This document shows positions 1 through 9,006 of a stretch of 64,000 bases of DNA, piece after piece. The stretch is taken from contig JAFRBK010000046.1 of the NCBI GenBank assembly GCA_017404985.1, positions 33,952 through 97,951 of the forward strand, given 5' to 3'. The position numbers and the translations under genes were made by a program. This stretch comes from Clostridia bacterium. GTDB taxonomy: Bacteria > Bacillota > Clostridia > Christensenellales > Aristaeellaceae. Numbering within the stretch: the stretch's first letter is position 1; each line of letters begins with the position of its first letter. The notes beneath the pieces were generated by a model that saw only the letters and a program-made list of their open reading frames with translations, did not search any database and was not told the origin of the DNA.

Positions 1-2750
1 GAACCGTTCCCCCGGAGGAACCGGATCTGCAATATACCCGTCTGCACGCGAATTCACCGGTTTCCCGCATACGCAGCGGGGTCACGCTGGTTTCCGCCAT
101 CCATTCCGATACCGCCGTGTTCGGATACTTTTCCGCCCAGACCCAGAACCTGCGCCAGGATTCCCAGCTGCTGAAGCGCATGTCGGACGTGCTGAACCTG
201 GTTTTTACGATTCATCTGGGAAACCTCCGGCAGCGGAATCTGATCAGCCATATCGAGCAGAGCCAGTATCAGGATTCCCTGACCGGGCTGGCGAATCTGA
301 AAGGCCTGACCCAGTGGTTCAGCCGTTTCGAATCCGATCCGGACAACCATCGGCTCTGCATTGCACTGTCTGTTTATGAAGTCAGCCGCTACTCGTATAT
401 TTATGAAACTTCCGGCATTGAGGAAACGGAATCTGTCATCAGTCAGATCACCGGCGCGTTGATCACTGCCAACCCCGACGCCGCAAAGCTGGCCCGGATC
501 AGTGAAAACCAGTTTGTGGTTTTCGACTGTGCCGTCAGCGACTCCGTGCTCAGCCGGAAGATTGATGCCACCGTGGCGGATTTTTACCGGACGGTAGAAA
601 GCTACAACGCCGAAAGCGATAATGACTACTTTGTGGAAATTCACGCCGGCTGCACGACAATGAGCAGCGGCTGGAACGCCGCCGGGCTGGAAAACCTGAT
701 CCGGCTGGCTACCGGCGAAATGTATCTGAACCGGCTGCGTTCCGAAAATCATGAAGCCGTCCGGGATACCCATATTACCGCGGAACTGTATAACACCTTC
801 AGCCTGCTGATGGAGAAGAATCTTTTCCGGTATCACTTCCAGCCCATTGTGGATGCAAAAACCGGCCTGATTGTTGCCTATGAGGCGCTGATGCGTACGG
901 ATAATCTGATCAGCCTGTCGCCGATGCAGATTCTGGCCATCGCCCGGGAATACAACCGGCTTGATGAAGTGGAAAAAACAACGATCTTCGGCATCATGGA
1001 GCGCTTTGTCCACGATTTCAGTTCCTTCAACGGCTCCAAAATTTTCATCAATACGATCCCCGGCCATTTTCTGAGCGTGGCGGACTGCGCGGAAGTCATG
1101 GAACGCTTCGGCAACTATCTGGACTGCTTTGTCTTTGAACTGACCGAGCAGGATACCACTTCCGACGGGGAACTGGGCCGGCTCAAGCGCCTCTGCAAGC
1201 CCGGTACTCAGACCCAGATTGCCATTGATGACTATGGTACCGGCCACAGCAACATGGTCAACGTGCTTCGCTACTCGCCCCAGATCATCAAAATTGACCG
1301 GGAGCTGATCTGCGGTATCGAAGGCGACAGCAACAAGCAGCTTTTCGTCCGCAACACGATCGACTTTGCTCACCGGAACGGCATCAAGGCCCTGGCGGAA
1401 GGGGTGGAAACCAGGGATGAGCTGCTGACGGTCATCGGTTTCGGCATCGACCTGATTCAGGGATTTTATACCGGCCGTCCCTCGGACCGCCCGCTTCGGG
1501 AACTTCCCGAAAATATCCGCCGGACCATCGCTGAGGAGAACCTGCGGCTGGCCAGTTTCGACAATGACCGCATGTCGTATACGGCGCGGAATGGGGAGAC
1601 GGTGGACCTTTTCGATCTCGCCCTTCATCAGTTCGCCTATCTGGATATTCCGGAAGGAACTGTCACGCTGCACGGCCAGCCCGGCATCACCGTGGATATG
1701 ACGGTCCGGCTCGCCTCCGATGCCCGGATCACCCTGATTCTGGACAATGCTGACATCAAAGGAAGCAACGAACCAACCCTGCAGCTCGGCAGCAACACCG
1801 AGGTGACGCTGGAGCTCCGGAACGAAAACGCCCTGCGGAAAGACGGCATCCAGGTGCCCGGCAATGCGTCGCTGCGTGTGGCCGGGAGTGGAAACCTGCT
1901 GGTGGACAGCACCCGCAACTATTCCACCGGGATCGGCGGCAACTTCAATGATTCCTACGGCACCATTCTCTTTGACCTGGACGGCCGGGTGGAAGTACGG
2001 GTTTCCGGGGATAAGTCCATCTGCGTCGGCGGCCGGAACAGCTCAGGCAGCGGCATCACGCTGAAGCGTGGCGAACTCATACTGAACGCCAACGGCATCA
2101 ATGCGCTGGGCATGGGCAGCGCTGCGGGCAACACCGTCATCCGGCTGGAGGGCGGCAGCCTGCACTGCCATGTCCAGGGGAATGACGGCGTCAGCATCGG
2201 AACCCTGACGGGATATGCTTCCCTGGAGTCCGCTGCGGACCTGGACGTCGTCACGGACTGTGAGCGGTCCGTCGGCATCGGCACCCAGACCGGCACCATG
2301 GACCTTCGCTTTGTGGGCGGCACGGTCCGGTCGTTGCTCCACTGTGATGCGGGCGCCTGCATCGGCAGCCTTAGCGGCGAGGGAACCACCCGCATTCGCG
2401 GCGCCGCGGTCCATGTGCATGGCGAGGGCAACCTGGTAGCCGGCTACGGCAGCGTGAAAGGTGCCTGCGACACCCGTGTGGAGGGTGGCTTCGTCGGCGG
2501 GGAACTGCTGGCGGCCCAGCGAATGCTGCTCGGCAATGAAAACTCCCGCATGGTCATCACCGGCGGCAACATCCGGCTGTATCCTGAGGACAATAAAGTT
2601 CCTGTCAGCCCGGACGGAACCCCGCTGTTCCTGCTGGATCCCAAAGGGGACACTTTTGAAAACACCTTCCGGGACAAGCGGGCGGTTTGGAATTACAGGG
2701 CAGTCCGGTCGGCGGACGGCCATCTGAATGTCTGGATTCCCGGACAGTGA
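1..2750 (+). CDS. GGDEF-EAL protein with C-terminal beta-helix-like domain (5' truncated by window)
   Basis: The reading frame is open from the window edge, so the true start and any N-terminal sensor lie outside; a GTG at 117 is the first visible start-like codon. Numbering from that GTG, residues 51-205 form a GGDEF fold (DSLTGLAN present) whose signature is replaced by SENQF, so it is probably catalytically dead. Residues 225-470 are an EAL domain with YEALMR, DDYGTG, IIKID and LAEGVET intact, predicting an active cyclic-di-GMP phosphodiesterase. Residues 500-877 are short repeating strands rich in G, N, V and L (GIQVPGNASLRVAGSGN-like) that resemble right-handed beta-helix or DUF4353-type carbohydrate-binding repeats. 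No membrane segment is visible. An EAL enzyme with such a tail is unusual. The domain assignments are solid; the function of the tail is inferred. Confidence 0.9.
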   Translation, partial: TVPPEEPDLQYTRLHANSPVSRIRSGVTLVSAIHSDTAVFGYFSAQTQNLRQDSQLLKRMSDVLNLVFTIHLGNLRQRNLISHIEQSQYQDSLTGLANLKGLTQWFSRFESDPDNHRLCIALSVYEVSRYSYIYETSGIEETESVISQITGALITANPDAAKLARISENQFVVFDCAVSDSVLSRKIDATVADFYRTVESYNAESDNDYFVEIHAGCTTMSSGWNAAGLENLIRLATGEMYLNRLRSENHEAVRDTHITAELYNTFSLLMEKNLFRYHFQPIVDAKTGLIVAYEALMRTDNLISLSPMQILAIAREYNRLDEVEKTTIFGIMERFVHDFSSFNGSKIFINTIPGHFLSVADCAEVMERFGNYLDCFVFELTEQDTTSDGELGRLKRLCKPGTQTQIAIDDYGTGHSNMVNVLRYSPQIIKIDRELICGIEGDSNKQLFVRNTIDFAHRNGIKALAEGVETRDELLTVIGFGIDLIQGFYTGRPSDRPLRELPENIRRTIAEENLRLASFDNDRMSYTARNGETVDLFDLALHQFAYLDIPEGTVTLHGQPGITVDMTVRLASDARITLILDNADIKGSNEPTLQLGSNTEVTLELRNENALRKDGIQVPGNASLRVAGSGNLLVDSTRNYSTGIGGNFNDSYGTILFDLDGRVEVRVSGDKSICVGGRNSSGSGITLKRGELILNANGINALGMGSAAGNTVIRLEGGSLHCHVQGNDGVSIGTLTGYASLESAADLDVVTDCERSVGIGTQTGTMDLRFVGGTVRSLLHCDAGACIGSLSGEGTTRIRGAAVHVHGEGNLVAGYGSVKGACDTRVEGGFVGGELLAAQRMLLGNENSRMVITGGNIRLYPEDNKVPVSPDGTPLFLLDPKGDTFENTFRDKRAVWNYRAVRSADGHLNVWIPGQ

Positions 2751-2757
2751 GGCATAC

Positions 2758-2798
2758 GAAACGGGGGAGGCGGTTTTGTCTCCCCCGTTCTTTTTTAT
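2758..2798 (+). terminator. intrinsic terminator of the GGDEF-EAL gene
   Basis: AACGGGGGAG pairs with CTCCCCCGTT across a 10-base loop and is followed by TTTTTT. It lies between two convergent genes, and its T-run overlaps the last codons of the minus-strand neighbour. Confidence 0.85.
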
Positions 2799-3838
2799 TC
2801 TTCCCGAAGTCCGAATACGATCAGGCTTCCGACATTGCGGGTTTTTTTGAGGTTGCTCAGGTCCCCCTGAATGATCATCTTGCCCATGAAGGACATGTAC
2901 AGCGTGGCGCCGCCGTCCAGGTTCAGCGCTTCCGTGCACCCGTACTCCTGCAGTTTCTCCGCCAGGAAGCGCAGCTTGACGCCGGTGTATTTGTTGTCCG
3001 GCCGCCCGGTTCCGGCAATGATCACATAATGCCGGGGCTCCACCATGCCCATCGCGATCCGGGAATCGCTGGACGGATAGTATTTCTCGTTCAGCAGGGC
3101 CGGATTGATTTCGCCCTCCGAGATCAGCCATGGGCCGAAAGCGAACACGTGGAGCGCGCCCTCTTCCAGGTATTCCTCCGCGGTTTTCGCATCCGATACA
3201 TAGGTCTTCAGGCTGCCGTCGGCATACACCGCCATGGCATCCAGGTTGGGCCAGGGGCGCTTGTCCTTTTTCCCCTCCTCCGGGCTTTTCCGGGTCTTGG
3301 TAGCCATGACTTCACCATAGCGGATCACGACCCCGTGGTAATCATATTTCGTCTTTCCGCCGCCCACCGGCATGATTCTCAATCCGTACATGTCGTCGGA
3401 AACCGCGAATACGGCCGGCTGTTTTTCCAGCAGCTTCACCGGTGAATCCTGCCGGGTGCCGGCATGGTCGTATTTCCCCGGCTCTGTCATAATGGCGTCC
3501 ATCGGATTCTTTTCCCGGGTCCGGATCTCCGCCACGACGTATTCGTTGGTCCGTTTTTTTACTTTTTCCCGGTACCGGCGGATCGTGATGGCCAGCGTCT
3601 TTGAGGCATACTGCCATACGCCTTTTTCCTCGTCCTCCAGCACATATTCCGGTCCGGGGTTTTCCCCGCACAGGAAGCCCTCCGCGTCCAGCGAATACCC
3701 GGTATCCGTCACGGTTGCCGCCGGGGCCTCCTCCGTTTCTTCCTCAATCATCAGGTCATCCTCGGCCAGGGAGCAGGCCGGCATCAGCGCAAACGCCGCC
3801 AGAAGGGCCGCCAGGGCAGCCGCGATCCGTTTCATCAT
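2795..3838 (-). CDS. secreted phosphodiester glycosidase family (NAGPA / DUF2233) protein
   Basis: 347 residues beginning with a signal peptide (MMKRIAAALAALLAAFALMP) that could end at a lipobox-like PAC or at SLA-ED. The C-terminal half carries the NAGPA-domain signature LNLDGGATLYM near residue 315, the usual place for the NLDGG active-site loop. Family members act on phosphodiester-linked sugars or are exopolysaccharide-associated proteins of unknown substrate. The start codon overlaps the stop of the upstream SDR gene (ATGA), so the two are translationally coupled. The middle region (residues 60-200) looks like an N-terminal extension typical of clostridial members. Extracytoplasmic location is likely; substrate unknown. 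Confidence 0.8.
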   Translation of the reverse strand: MMKRIAAALAALLAAFALMPACSLAEDDLMIEEETEEAPAATVTDTGYSLDAEGFLCGENPGPEYVLEDEEKGVWQYASKTLAITIRRYREKVKKRTNEYVVAEIRTREKNPMDAIMTEPGKYDHAGTRQDSPVKLLEKQPAVFAVSDDMYGLRIMPVGGGKTKYDYHGVVIRYGEVMATKTRKSPEEGKKDKRPWPNLDAMAVYADGSLKTYVSDAKTAEEYLEEGALHVFAFGPWLISEGEINPALLNEKYYPSSDSRIAMGMVEPRHYVIIAGTGRPDNKYTGVKLRFLAEKLQEYGCTEALNLDGGATLYMSFMGKMIIQGDLSNLKKTRNVGSLIVFGLREE

Positions 3839-4686
3839 TCAGGTTTCCTCCGTATATAATATCCTGTCAGGATCCGCTCATTCAGCCGGCCCGGCAGCAG
3901 CTTGTGGAGGATCGCCGCCAGGTGCTGGTCCGGGCTCGCAATCCGTTTTCTCAGCGGCAGCCGTTTCCGGTCCAGTGCCCGGGCCACCTTCCGCCCCAGC
4001 ACGTCCGGGTCCGATCCGCCTGTTTCGTCGCGGTGAATCACTTTCGTCGCGCTGTCATAGGCCGCGGCATAGGGGGATTCCCCCGTCATGGCCGCCGCGT
4101 GCGGCCTGTATTTCTCGCTGCCGCTCCGATGGTCCCCGGGCTCCACCAGCATCACCTGGATCCCGAAGGGTTTCACTTCCATCGACAGGCACTCCGCATA
4201 GCCCTCAATCGCGTGCTTGCTGGCGGTATAGGCGCTCTGGAAGGGAATCCCCAGCAGCCCGTTGATCGAGGAAAACATCACGATCTTCCCGCCGCCCTGC
4301 CGGCGCATGATCGGCAGCACTTCCCGGTTGACCCGGACCATGCCCAGATAATTGGTGTTGATGACCCGGAGGAATTCCTCTTCCGAGGTCTCCTCGCAGG
4401 AGCCCAGCACCAGCATCCCCGCGCACTGCACCAGTGCGTCCACCCGGGGAGTAATTCCCAGCGCCTTTTCGCAGAAGGCCTTCACGCTTGCCTCGTTCGT
4501 CACGTCCAGCGGCAGCCGGATGATCCCGTCTTCGCCCGGCTCCGGCCCTTCCGTCCGTCCGGATTCCGCAAAGCTTCGGGCCCCGGCAATCACCTGCCAG
4601 CCGTCCGCCCTGAGCGCCATGGCCGTGTGCAGTCCCAGCCCGCTGGAAGCGCCGGTCACCCACACCGTTTTTCCCCCGGTTGCCAT
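3835..4686 (-). CDS. short-chain dehydrogenase/reductase
   Basis: 283 residues. The Rossmann motif TGASSGLG is at the N-terminus and the catalytic YTASK is near residue 150, with a serine-containing strand (MFSSING) about 13 residues before it, as in classical SDRs. The start is placed at the ATG preceded by GGAGGGG at 7-nt spacing rather than at an upstream TTG in the same frame. It shares an operon with the downstream NAGPA-like gene by a 4-nt overlap. Substrate cannot be deduced; sequence style fits the uncharacterised retinol-dehydrogenase-like SDRs of Firmicutes. Confidence 0.88.
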   Translation of the reverse strand: MATGGKTVWVTGASSGLGLHTAMALRADGWQVIAGARSFAESGRTEGPEPGEDGIIRLPLDVTNEASVKAFCEKALGITPRVDALVQCAGMLVLGSCEETSEEEFLRVINTNYLGMVRVNREVLPIMRRQGGGKIVMFSSINGLLGIPFQSAYTASKHAIEGYAECLSMEVKPFGIQVMLVEPGDHRSGSEKYRPHAAAMTGESPYAAAYDSATKVIHRDETGGSDPDVLGRKVARALDRKRLPLRKRIASPDQHLAAILHKLLPGRLNERILTGYYIRRKPE

Positions 4687-4699
4687 CTTTTCCCCTCCA

Positions 4700-4728
4700 G
4701 ACAAAACATGCCGGCTGAATCAGCCGGC
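4700..4728 (-). terminator. hairpin between glycosyltransferase and SDR genes
   Basis: A perfect 9-bp inverted repeat, GCCGGCTGA / TCAGCCGGC, with a single-base centre. Reading on the minus strand it is followed by TGTTTTGT, a weak T-tract, so it may terminate or attenuate the upstream glycosyltransferase transcript. Confidence 0.5.
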
Positions 4729-4742
4729 AAGGAAAAAGCTTC

Positions 4743-6059
4743 TCAGGCCGCCTTGGACGGCAGCTGGATCGTATTCGCGCCGGCCAGCGTCTGGGCCGCG
4801 CCGATGGCGTGTTCCGTCTTCGCCCAGTGCTGCTGGTCGCCGCAGCGGATCAGGCCCACCACCTGGTTGAAGGCACCCACGATCATATTGGCCACAAAAC
4901 CGGCAAACATCACCGGCAGCGTTTTCACGCTGAAACGGATCCCGTTGTCCATCCAGTCCGCCAGATAGAACAGGAACAGATAGCTGTAGGTAAACAGCAG
5001 GGCGCCCCACGCCAGCCCTTCCAGCGAGAAATTCATCAGCGGTTTTCCGGGCGTCAGCGCGGCAAGCCCCAGCGAAGCCACCAGCTGCAGGATGGTCACC
5101 ACATAGACGGACAGGCTGTACATATAGGTCAGCAGGCTCATGAATTCCCCGAAACCGATGGTTCCGTTTTTCAGTGCCCGGAACAGCTTGCCGGTATTCC
5201 GCAGCGCCACATACCAGTGGCCCTGCCCCCAGCGGATCTTCTGGCGGATCGAAGCGCGCATGGAAGTCGGCTTCTCGTCGTATACGCGGGTGTAGTGGTT
5301 CCACAGGATCCGGCGGCCTTCCAGCGTCGCCTCCACCTGGATTTCGAAGTCCTCCGTCAGGGACATGGTGGTCCAGCCGCCGCGCTTGTACAGATAGGCG
5401 GTGGACATGGCGAACCCGGTTCCCCCGATGGCAACGTTCAGCCCCAGGCGGTGCTTGGCCAGGTCGAAGAAGCGGTTGGTCAGCGTATAGCCGGTATAGT
5501 AGAACCAGGCCACCACGCCTTTCTTGTTTTTCGCTCCCAGGTAGCACTGGATGAAGTCCGGCTTGCCCTTGTCCAGATACTGGCTGTTCACCTCGCGGAA
5601 CATGTTGGTATCCATCAGGTTGTCCGCGTCAAAGATCATCATCAGGTCGTAGCGGTTCTGATAATCCCCCAGGCTCTGCAGCGCCTTCCGCAGGGCAATC
5701 GGCTTCCCGGTGGGGCTGTCTTCCGATTCCTTCCGGGTCTCGATCACCTTCGCGCCCAGTTTCCGGGCTTCTTCCGCGGTATGGTCCGTGCAGTTGTCGG
5801 CAATAATATAGAAATCGTACAGTTCCTTCGGATAGTCCATCTGCTGCAGGTTCCGGACAATATCCCCGATCACCTTTTCCTCATTATGGGCCGGCACGAG
5901 CACCAGAAAGCGGGATTCGGGATCATGGTCCTGATAATCCTTCCCTTTCCGTTTAAAGCCGAAAATGCTCAGCCCCATCTGATAAATCATCATCAGCCCC
6001 AGCCAGGCCGCAGACACCCCTGCCACCACCTGAAGCAAGCTCCTCAGAAACGGTTCCAT
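4743..6059 (-). CDS. membrane-bound family 2 glycosyltransferase
   Basis: 438 residues. One N-terminal membrane segment (about 8-30), a cytoplasmic GT-A domain (about 50-290) and a cluster of C-terminal membrane segments (about 310-420). Seen motifs: LVPAHNEE at the nucleotide-binding strand, FDADN (DxD metal site, about residue 144), TEDFE (catalytic base region) and QKIRWGQGHW, the QxxRW-like acceptor/processivity motif of cellulose-synthase-like enzymes. This layout fits polysaccharide or glycolipid synthesis at the cytoplasmic membrane. It has its own promoter upstream. The sugar donor and product are unknown. Confidence 0.87.
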   Translation of the reverse strand: MEPFLRSLLQVVAGVSAAWLGLMMIYQMGLSIFGFKRKGKDYQDHDPESRFLVLVPAHNEEKVIGDIVRNLQQMDYPKELYDFYIIADNCTDHTAEEARKLGAKVIETRKESEDSPTGKPIALRKALQSLGDYQNRYDLMMIFDADNLMDTNMFREVNSQYLDKGKPDFIQCYLGAKNKKGVVAWFYYTGYTLTNRFFDLAKHRLGLNVAIGGTGFAMSTAYLYKRGGWTTMSLTEDFEIQVEATLEGRRILWNHYTRVYDEKPTSMRASIRQKIRWGQGHWYVALRNTGKLFRALKNGTIGFGEFMSLLTYMYSLSVYVVTILQLVASLGLAALTPGKPLMNFSLEGLAWGALLFTYSYLFLFYLADWMDNGIRFSVKTLPVMFAGFVANMIVGAFNQVVGLIRCGDQQHWAKTEHAIGAAQTLAGANTIQLPSKAA

Positions 6060-6116
6060 GCCACATCCTCCAACGCCGGGACCTTCCCGGCCCTCTCATA
6101 AACACGCAACAGGCCT

Positions 6117-6146
6117 ATTAAACAACACAAGCGGGCTTTTGTCAAG
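6117..6146 (-). promoter_or_regulatory. sigma-A-type promoter for the glycosyltransferase gene
   Basis: On the minus strand TTGACA is separated by 18 bases from TTTAAT, about 55 bases before the start codon. The -35 lies in the loop of an inverted repeat (GCGGGC / GCCCGC) that may also serve as a terminator between the NUDIX and glycosyltransferase genes. Confidence 0.6.
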
Positions 6147-6214
6147 CAAACGCCCGCCTGTATCGCTTTATTTTTCTGCTTTTTTCAGCTTTTTGGCTGT
6201 TTTTCGGCTGTTTC

Positions 6215-6685
6215 TCAGCGCAGCCGTTCTCTCCCGTTCAGCACGGCTTCCAGCAGTCGGTCCCCGCTGTACACCAGCTTCAGCGAAAAGAACGGTTTCC
6301 CTTCCTCCAGCAGCCGCAGAAAGATCCGGTCCCCTTCCCACTGGGGCAGCTTTCCCAGGTCCTCCTTCCGGATCCATTCCGGGTCTCCCTCGTCGCAGGG
6401 AATCATCTCCCCGGTAAAGCCGTCCGCGGTGAACAGATGCATGAATTCCGTCTCGCAGATGTCGTTGACAAAGGTAACGATGCCCCGGTACCGCCAGGAG
6501 GTCAGGGTCAGGCCGGTTTCCTCCTTCACCTCGCGCAGCACGCAGTCCTCCGGGCTTTCCCCGTCCTCAAACTTGCCGCCCAGGCCGATCCACTTGTCGT
6601 GGTTGATGTCGTCCTTCTTCCGGGTCCGGTGCAGCATCAGCACCTCGTCTCCCCGGGTGATATAGCACAGCGTGGTATTGATCAC
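6215..6685 (-). CDS. NUDIX hydrolase (8-oxo-dGTP diphosphatase type)
   Basis: 156 residues with a complete Nudix box starting at GGKFEDGESPEDC and ending REVKEETGL (G-x5-E-x7-REVxEExGL), about residues 36-58. The N-terminus (MINTTLCYITRGDEVLMLHR) and total length match MutT/YtkD-like 8-oxo-dGTP pyrophosphatases, which sanitise the nucleotide pool, though broader NTP substrates are possible. The start overlaps the stop of the upstream acyl-CoA-synthetase fusion gene by ATGA, so it is probably co-transcribed from the T-box promoter. Confidence 0.88.
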   Translation of the reverse strand: MINTTLCYITRGDEVLMLHRTRKKDDINHDKWIGLGGKFEDGESPEDCVLREVKEETGLTLTSWRYRGIVTFVNDICETEFMHLFTADGFTGEMIPCDEGDPEWIRKEDLGKLPQWEGDRIFLRLLEEGKPFFSLKLVYSGDRLLEAVLNGRERLR

Positions 6686-8979
6686 AGCAGCGCCCTCTGA
6701 ATCTTGCCGGAAACGGTCTTGGGCAGTTCCGTGCGGAACACCACGATCCGGGGATACTTGTATGGGGCGGTATGCTGCTTCACGTAGTTCTGGATTTCCT
6801 TTTTCAGCTCCTCGCTGGGTTCCGTTCCCGGTGTCAGCACGATGCTCGCCTTGACCACCTGGCCGCGGATTTCATCCGGCGCGGCGCTGACGCCGCACTC
6901 CAGCACGTAGGGCAGTTCCATGATCACGCTCTCGATTTCGAACGGCCCGATGCGGTATCCGCTGGACTTGATCACGTCGTCTGCCCGGCCCACGTACCAG
7001 TAGAAGCCGTCTTCGTCGCACCAGGCCACGTCCCCGGTGTGGTACCAGCCGTCGTGCATAGCCTCCCGGGTCTTCTCCTCATCCCGGTAGTATTCGTGGA
7101 AAAGGCCGATCGGGATCCCCTCCGAAATATCCACGCAGATTTCGCCGGAAGTGCCGGGGGCCACGGGCTTCCCGTCGCTGTCCAGCAGCGCCACCTTGTA
7201 GATCGGGGCCACTTTGCCCATGGATCCCAGCTTGTGGGGCGCGCCGGCCAGGTTGCCGATGATCATCGTGCTCTCCGTCTGGCCGAAGCCTTCCATCACC
7301 TGCAGCCCCGTCTGCTTTTCAATCTGGCGGAAAACCTCCGGGTTCAGTGCCTCGCCCGCGCTGGACGCGTGGGTCACGGAGGACAGGTCGTACTGGCTCA
7401 GGTCCTGCTTGATCAGCATGCGGTACATGGTGGGCGGCGCGCAGAAGGTGGTGATGTGGTATTTCGCGAACATCGGCAGGATGTCCGCCGCGTCGAAGCG
7501 GTCAAAGTCGTATACGAAGATCGCCGCCTCGCAGAGCCACTGGCCGTAGATCTTTCCCCAGCCGGCCTTGGCCCATCCGGTGTCGGAAATGGTCAGGTGC
7601 AGGCCGTTGGGATTTACGCAGTGCCAGTATTTGGCGGTATGCAGATGCCCCAGCGGATGGGTATAGGTATGGGCGGCAATCTTGGGGTAGCCCGTGGTAC
7701 CCGAGGTGAAATACATCAGCATCAGGTCGTTGCCGCAGGGCGTGTCCTCCGTGCGGTTGAAGTGGGTGGAATACATCAGGTATTCCTCGTCGAAGTTGTG
7801 CCACCCCAGCCGATTGCCGTTCACGATCAGCTTCAGCTCCACGCTGGGCGCGTCCTTCGCCGCCAGCTCCGCCTGGCGGGCGGTGTCCCCGTCCGCGGTG
7901 CAGATAATCGCTTTCACGCCCGCGGCGTTGAACCGGTATTCGAAGTCGTGCTCCTGCAGCTGGCAGGTAGCGGGAATCGCAATCGCCCCGATCTTCTCCA
8001 GCGCCAGGATCGAGAACCAGAACTGGTAGTGCCGTTTCAGCACCAGCATCACCCGGTCCCCCTTCCGGATGCCCAGGGCCCGGAAATAGTTGGCGCACCG
8101 GTTGGAAGCCCGCCGGATGTCGTTGAAGGTGAACCGGCGCTCGTTCTTTTCCCGGTCCACATGCAGCATGGCCAGCTTGTTCGGCACCTCCGCCGCGATG
8201 GCGTCCATCACGTCGAAGGCAAAGTTGAACTTCTCGGTATTCTTGAAGGTAATCTTCACCGGGGTGCCGTTTTCGTCTTTTTCCACGTCGGCAAACCGGT
8301 GCCATACGCGGGTGCGGCCGTTCTCCGCCGGGAACTCCTCCAGCTGGGTGCCGGGCATGACCTTCTCCGGCGTCAGTTCCGGAATCGGCGCGCCGGTGGG
8401 ATTCAGCACGATGGCATAAAACAGGCAGTCCTTCCCGCCCACGGCGATCATTCCGTGGGGCGTGCCGCTGTCGTAATAGATGGAGTCTCCGGGGTTCAGC
8501 ACACTGATATGCTCGCCGACCTGCACCTTCAGCTGTCCCTCGATCACGATATCGCACTCCTGCCCCTCGTGGGTCGTGAGCTTGATGTCCTCTTTTTCCG
8601 CTTCCGCGCTGTAGGCTGCCTGGACATACAGGGGCTCGGCGATCCGGTTCCGGAAGGAAGCCGCCATGTTGTAATAGATCATGTCGTGGGCTTCCTCAAT
8701 CCGCTGCCCTTCCCCTTGGCGGGTCACGGTGAAGGAGTTCAGGTTCGGGCTGGAACCTTCGATAATGTCCCCCACGTCGACGCCGAACGCCAGCGCGCAC
8801 CGGTACAGGAACGCGAAGTTCAGGTCGGACCTTCCCATTTCGCAGTCAATGTATTCTTGTTCGGTAATGCCGGTCTTGTTCGCCATCTCCGCGATGGTGA
8901 ACCCTTCAATCTCGCGCAGCTCGCGGATCCGGTGTGCCATCTCCTGAATTTTGTAGTTCAGCCCTGTCATCTGTGCCAT
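6682..8979 (-). CDS. XRE-cupin-AMP-dependent acyl-CoA synthetase fusion
   Basis: 765 residues. Residues 1-65 form an XRE-type helix-turn-helix (RIRELREIEGFTIAEMANKT), about 95-180 a cupin_2 barrel, and about 210-765 an acetyl/acyl-CoA synthetase of the ANL superfamily. Seen ANL motifs: YFTSGTTGYPK (P-loop), GFGQTES, YHTGDVAWCDEDG, and the C-terminal PKTVSGKIQR with the catalytic lysine. The start is the ATG behind GGAGGGAA; an in-frame start 93 bases upstream would read through the terminator of the leader and is rejected. It catalyses ATP-dependent carboxylate-to-CoA activation; the sensor half suggests ligand- or DNA-binding control. A T-box leader precedes it. The acid substrate is unknown, perhaps a short branched or aromatic acid from amino-acid fermentation. 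Confidence 0.9.
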   Translation of the reverse strand: MAQMTGLNYKIQEMAHRIRELREIEGFTIAEMANKTGITEQEYIDCEMGRSDLNFAFLYRCALAFGVDVGDIIEGSSPNLNSFTVTRQGEGQRIEEAHDMIYYNMAASFRNRIAEPLYVQAAYSAEAEKEDIKLTTHEGQECDIVIEGQLKVQVGEHISVLNPGDSIYYDSGTPHGMIAVGGKDCLFYAIVLNPTGAPIPELTPEKVMPGTQLEEFPAENGRTRVWHRFADVEKDENGTPVKITFKNTEKFNFAFDVMDAIAAEVPNKLAMLHVDREKNERRFTFNDIRRASNRCANYFRALGIRKGDRVMLVLKRHYQFWFSILALEKIGAIAIPATCQLQEHDFEYRFNAAGVKAIICTADGDTARQAELAAKDAPSVELKLIVNGNRLGWHNFDEEYLMYSTHFNRTEDTPCGNDLMLMYFTSGTTGYPKIAAHTYTHPLGHLHTAKYWHCVNPNGLHLTISDTGWAKAGWGKIYGQWLCEAAIFVYDFDRFDAADILPMFAKYHITTFCAPPTMYRMLIKQDLSQYDLSSVTHASSAGEALNPEVFRQIEKQTGLQVMEGFGQTESTMIIGNLAGAPHKLGSMGKVAPIYKVALLDSDGKPVAPGTSGEICVDISEGIPIGLFHEYYRDEEKTREAMHDGWYHTGDVAWCDEDGFYWYVGRADDVIKSSGYRIGPFEIESVIMELPYVLECGVSAAPDEIRGQVVKASIVLTPGTEPSEELKKEIQNYVKQHTAPYKYPRIVVFRTELPKTVSGKIQRALL

Positions 8980-9006
8980 GATGTGTTCCCTCCGTTGCGA
9001 TCGGAA

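Noticed and set aside
54-1673. Long minus-strand open frame opposite the GGDEF-EAL gene
   Set aside because: It lies wholly opposite a gene with clear domains, has no ribosome site and its translation shows no domain.
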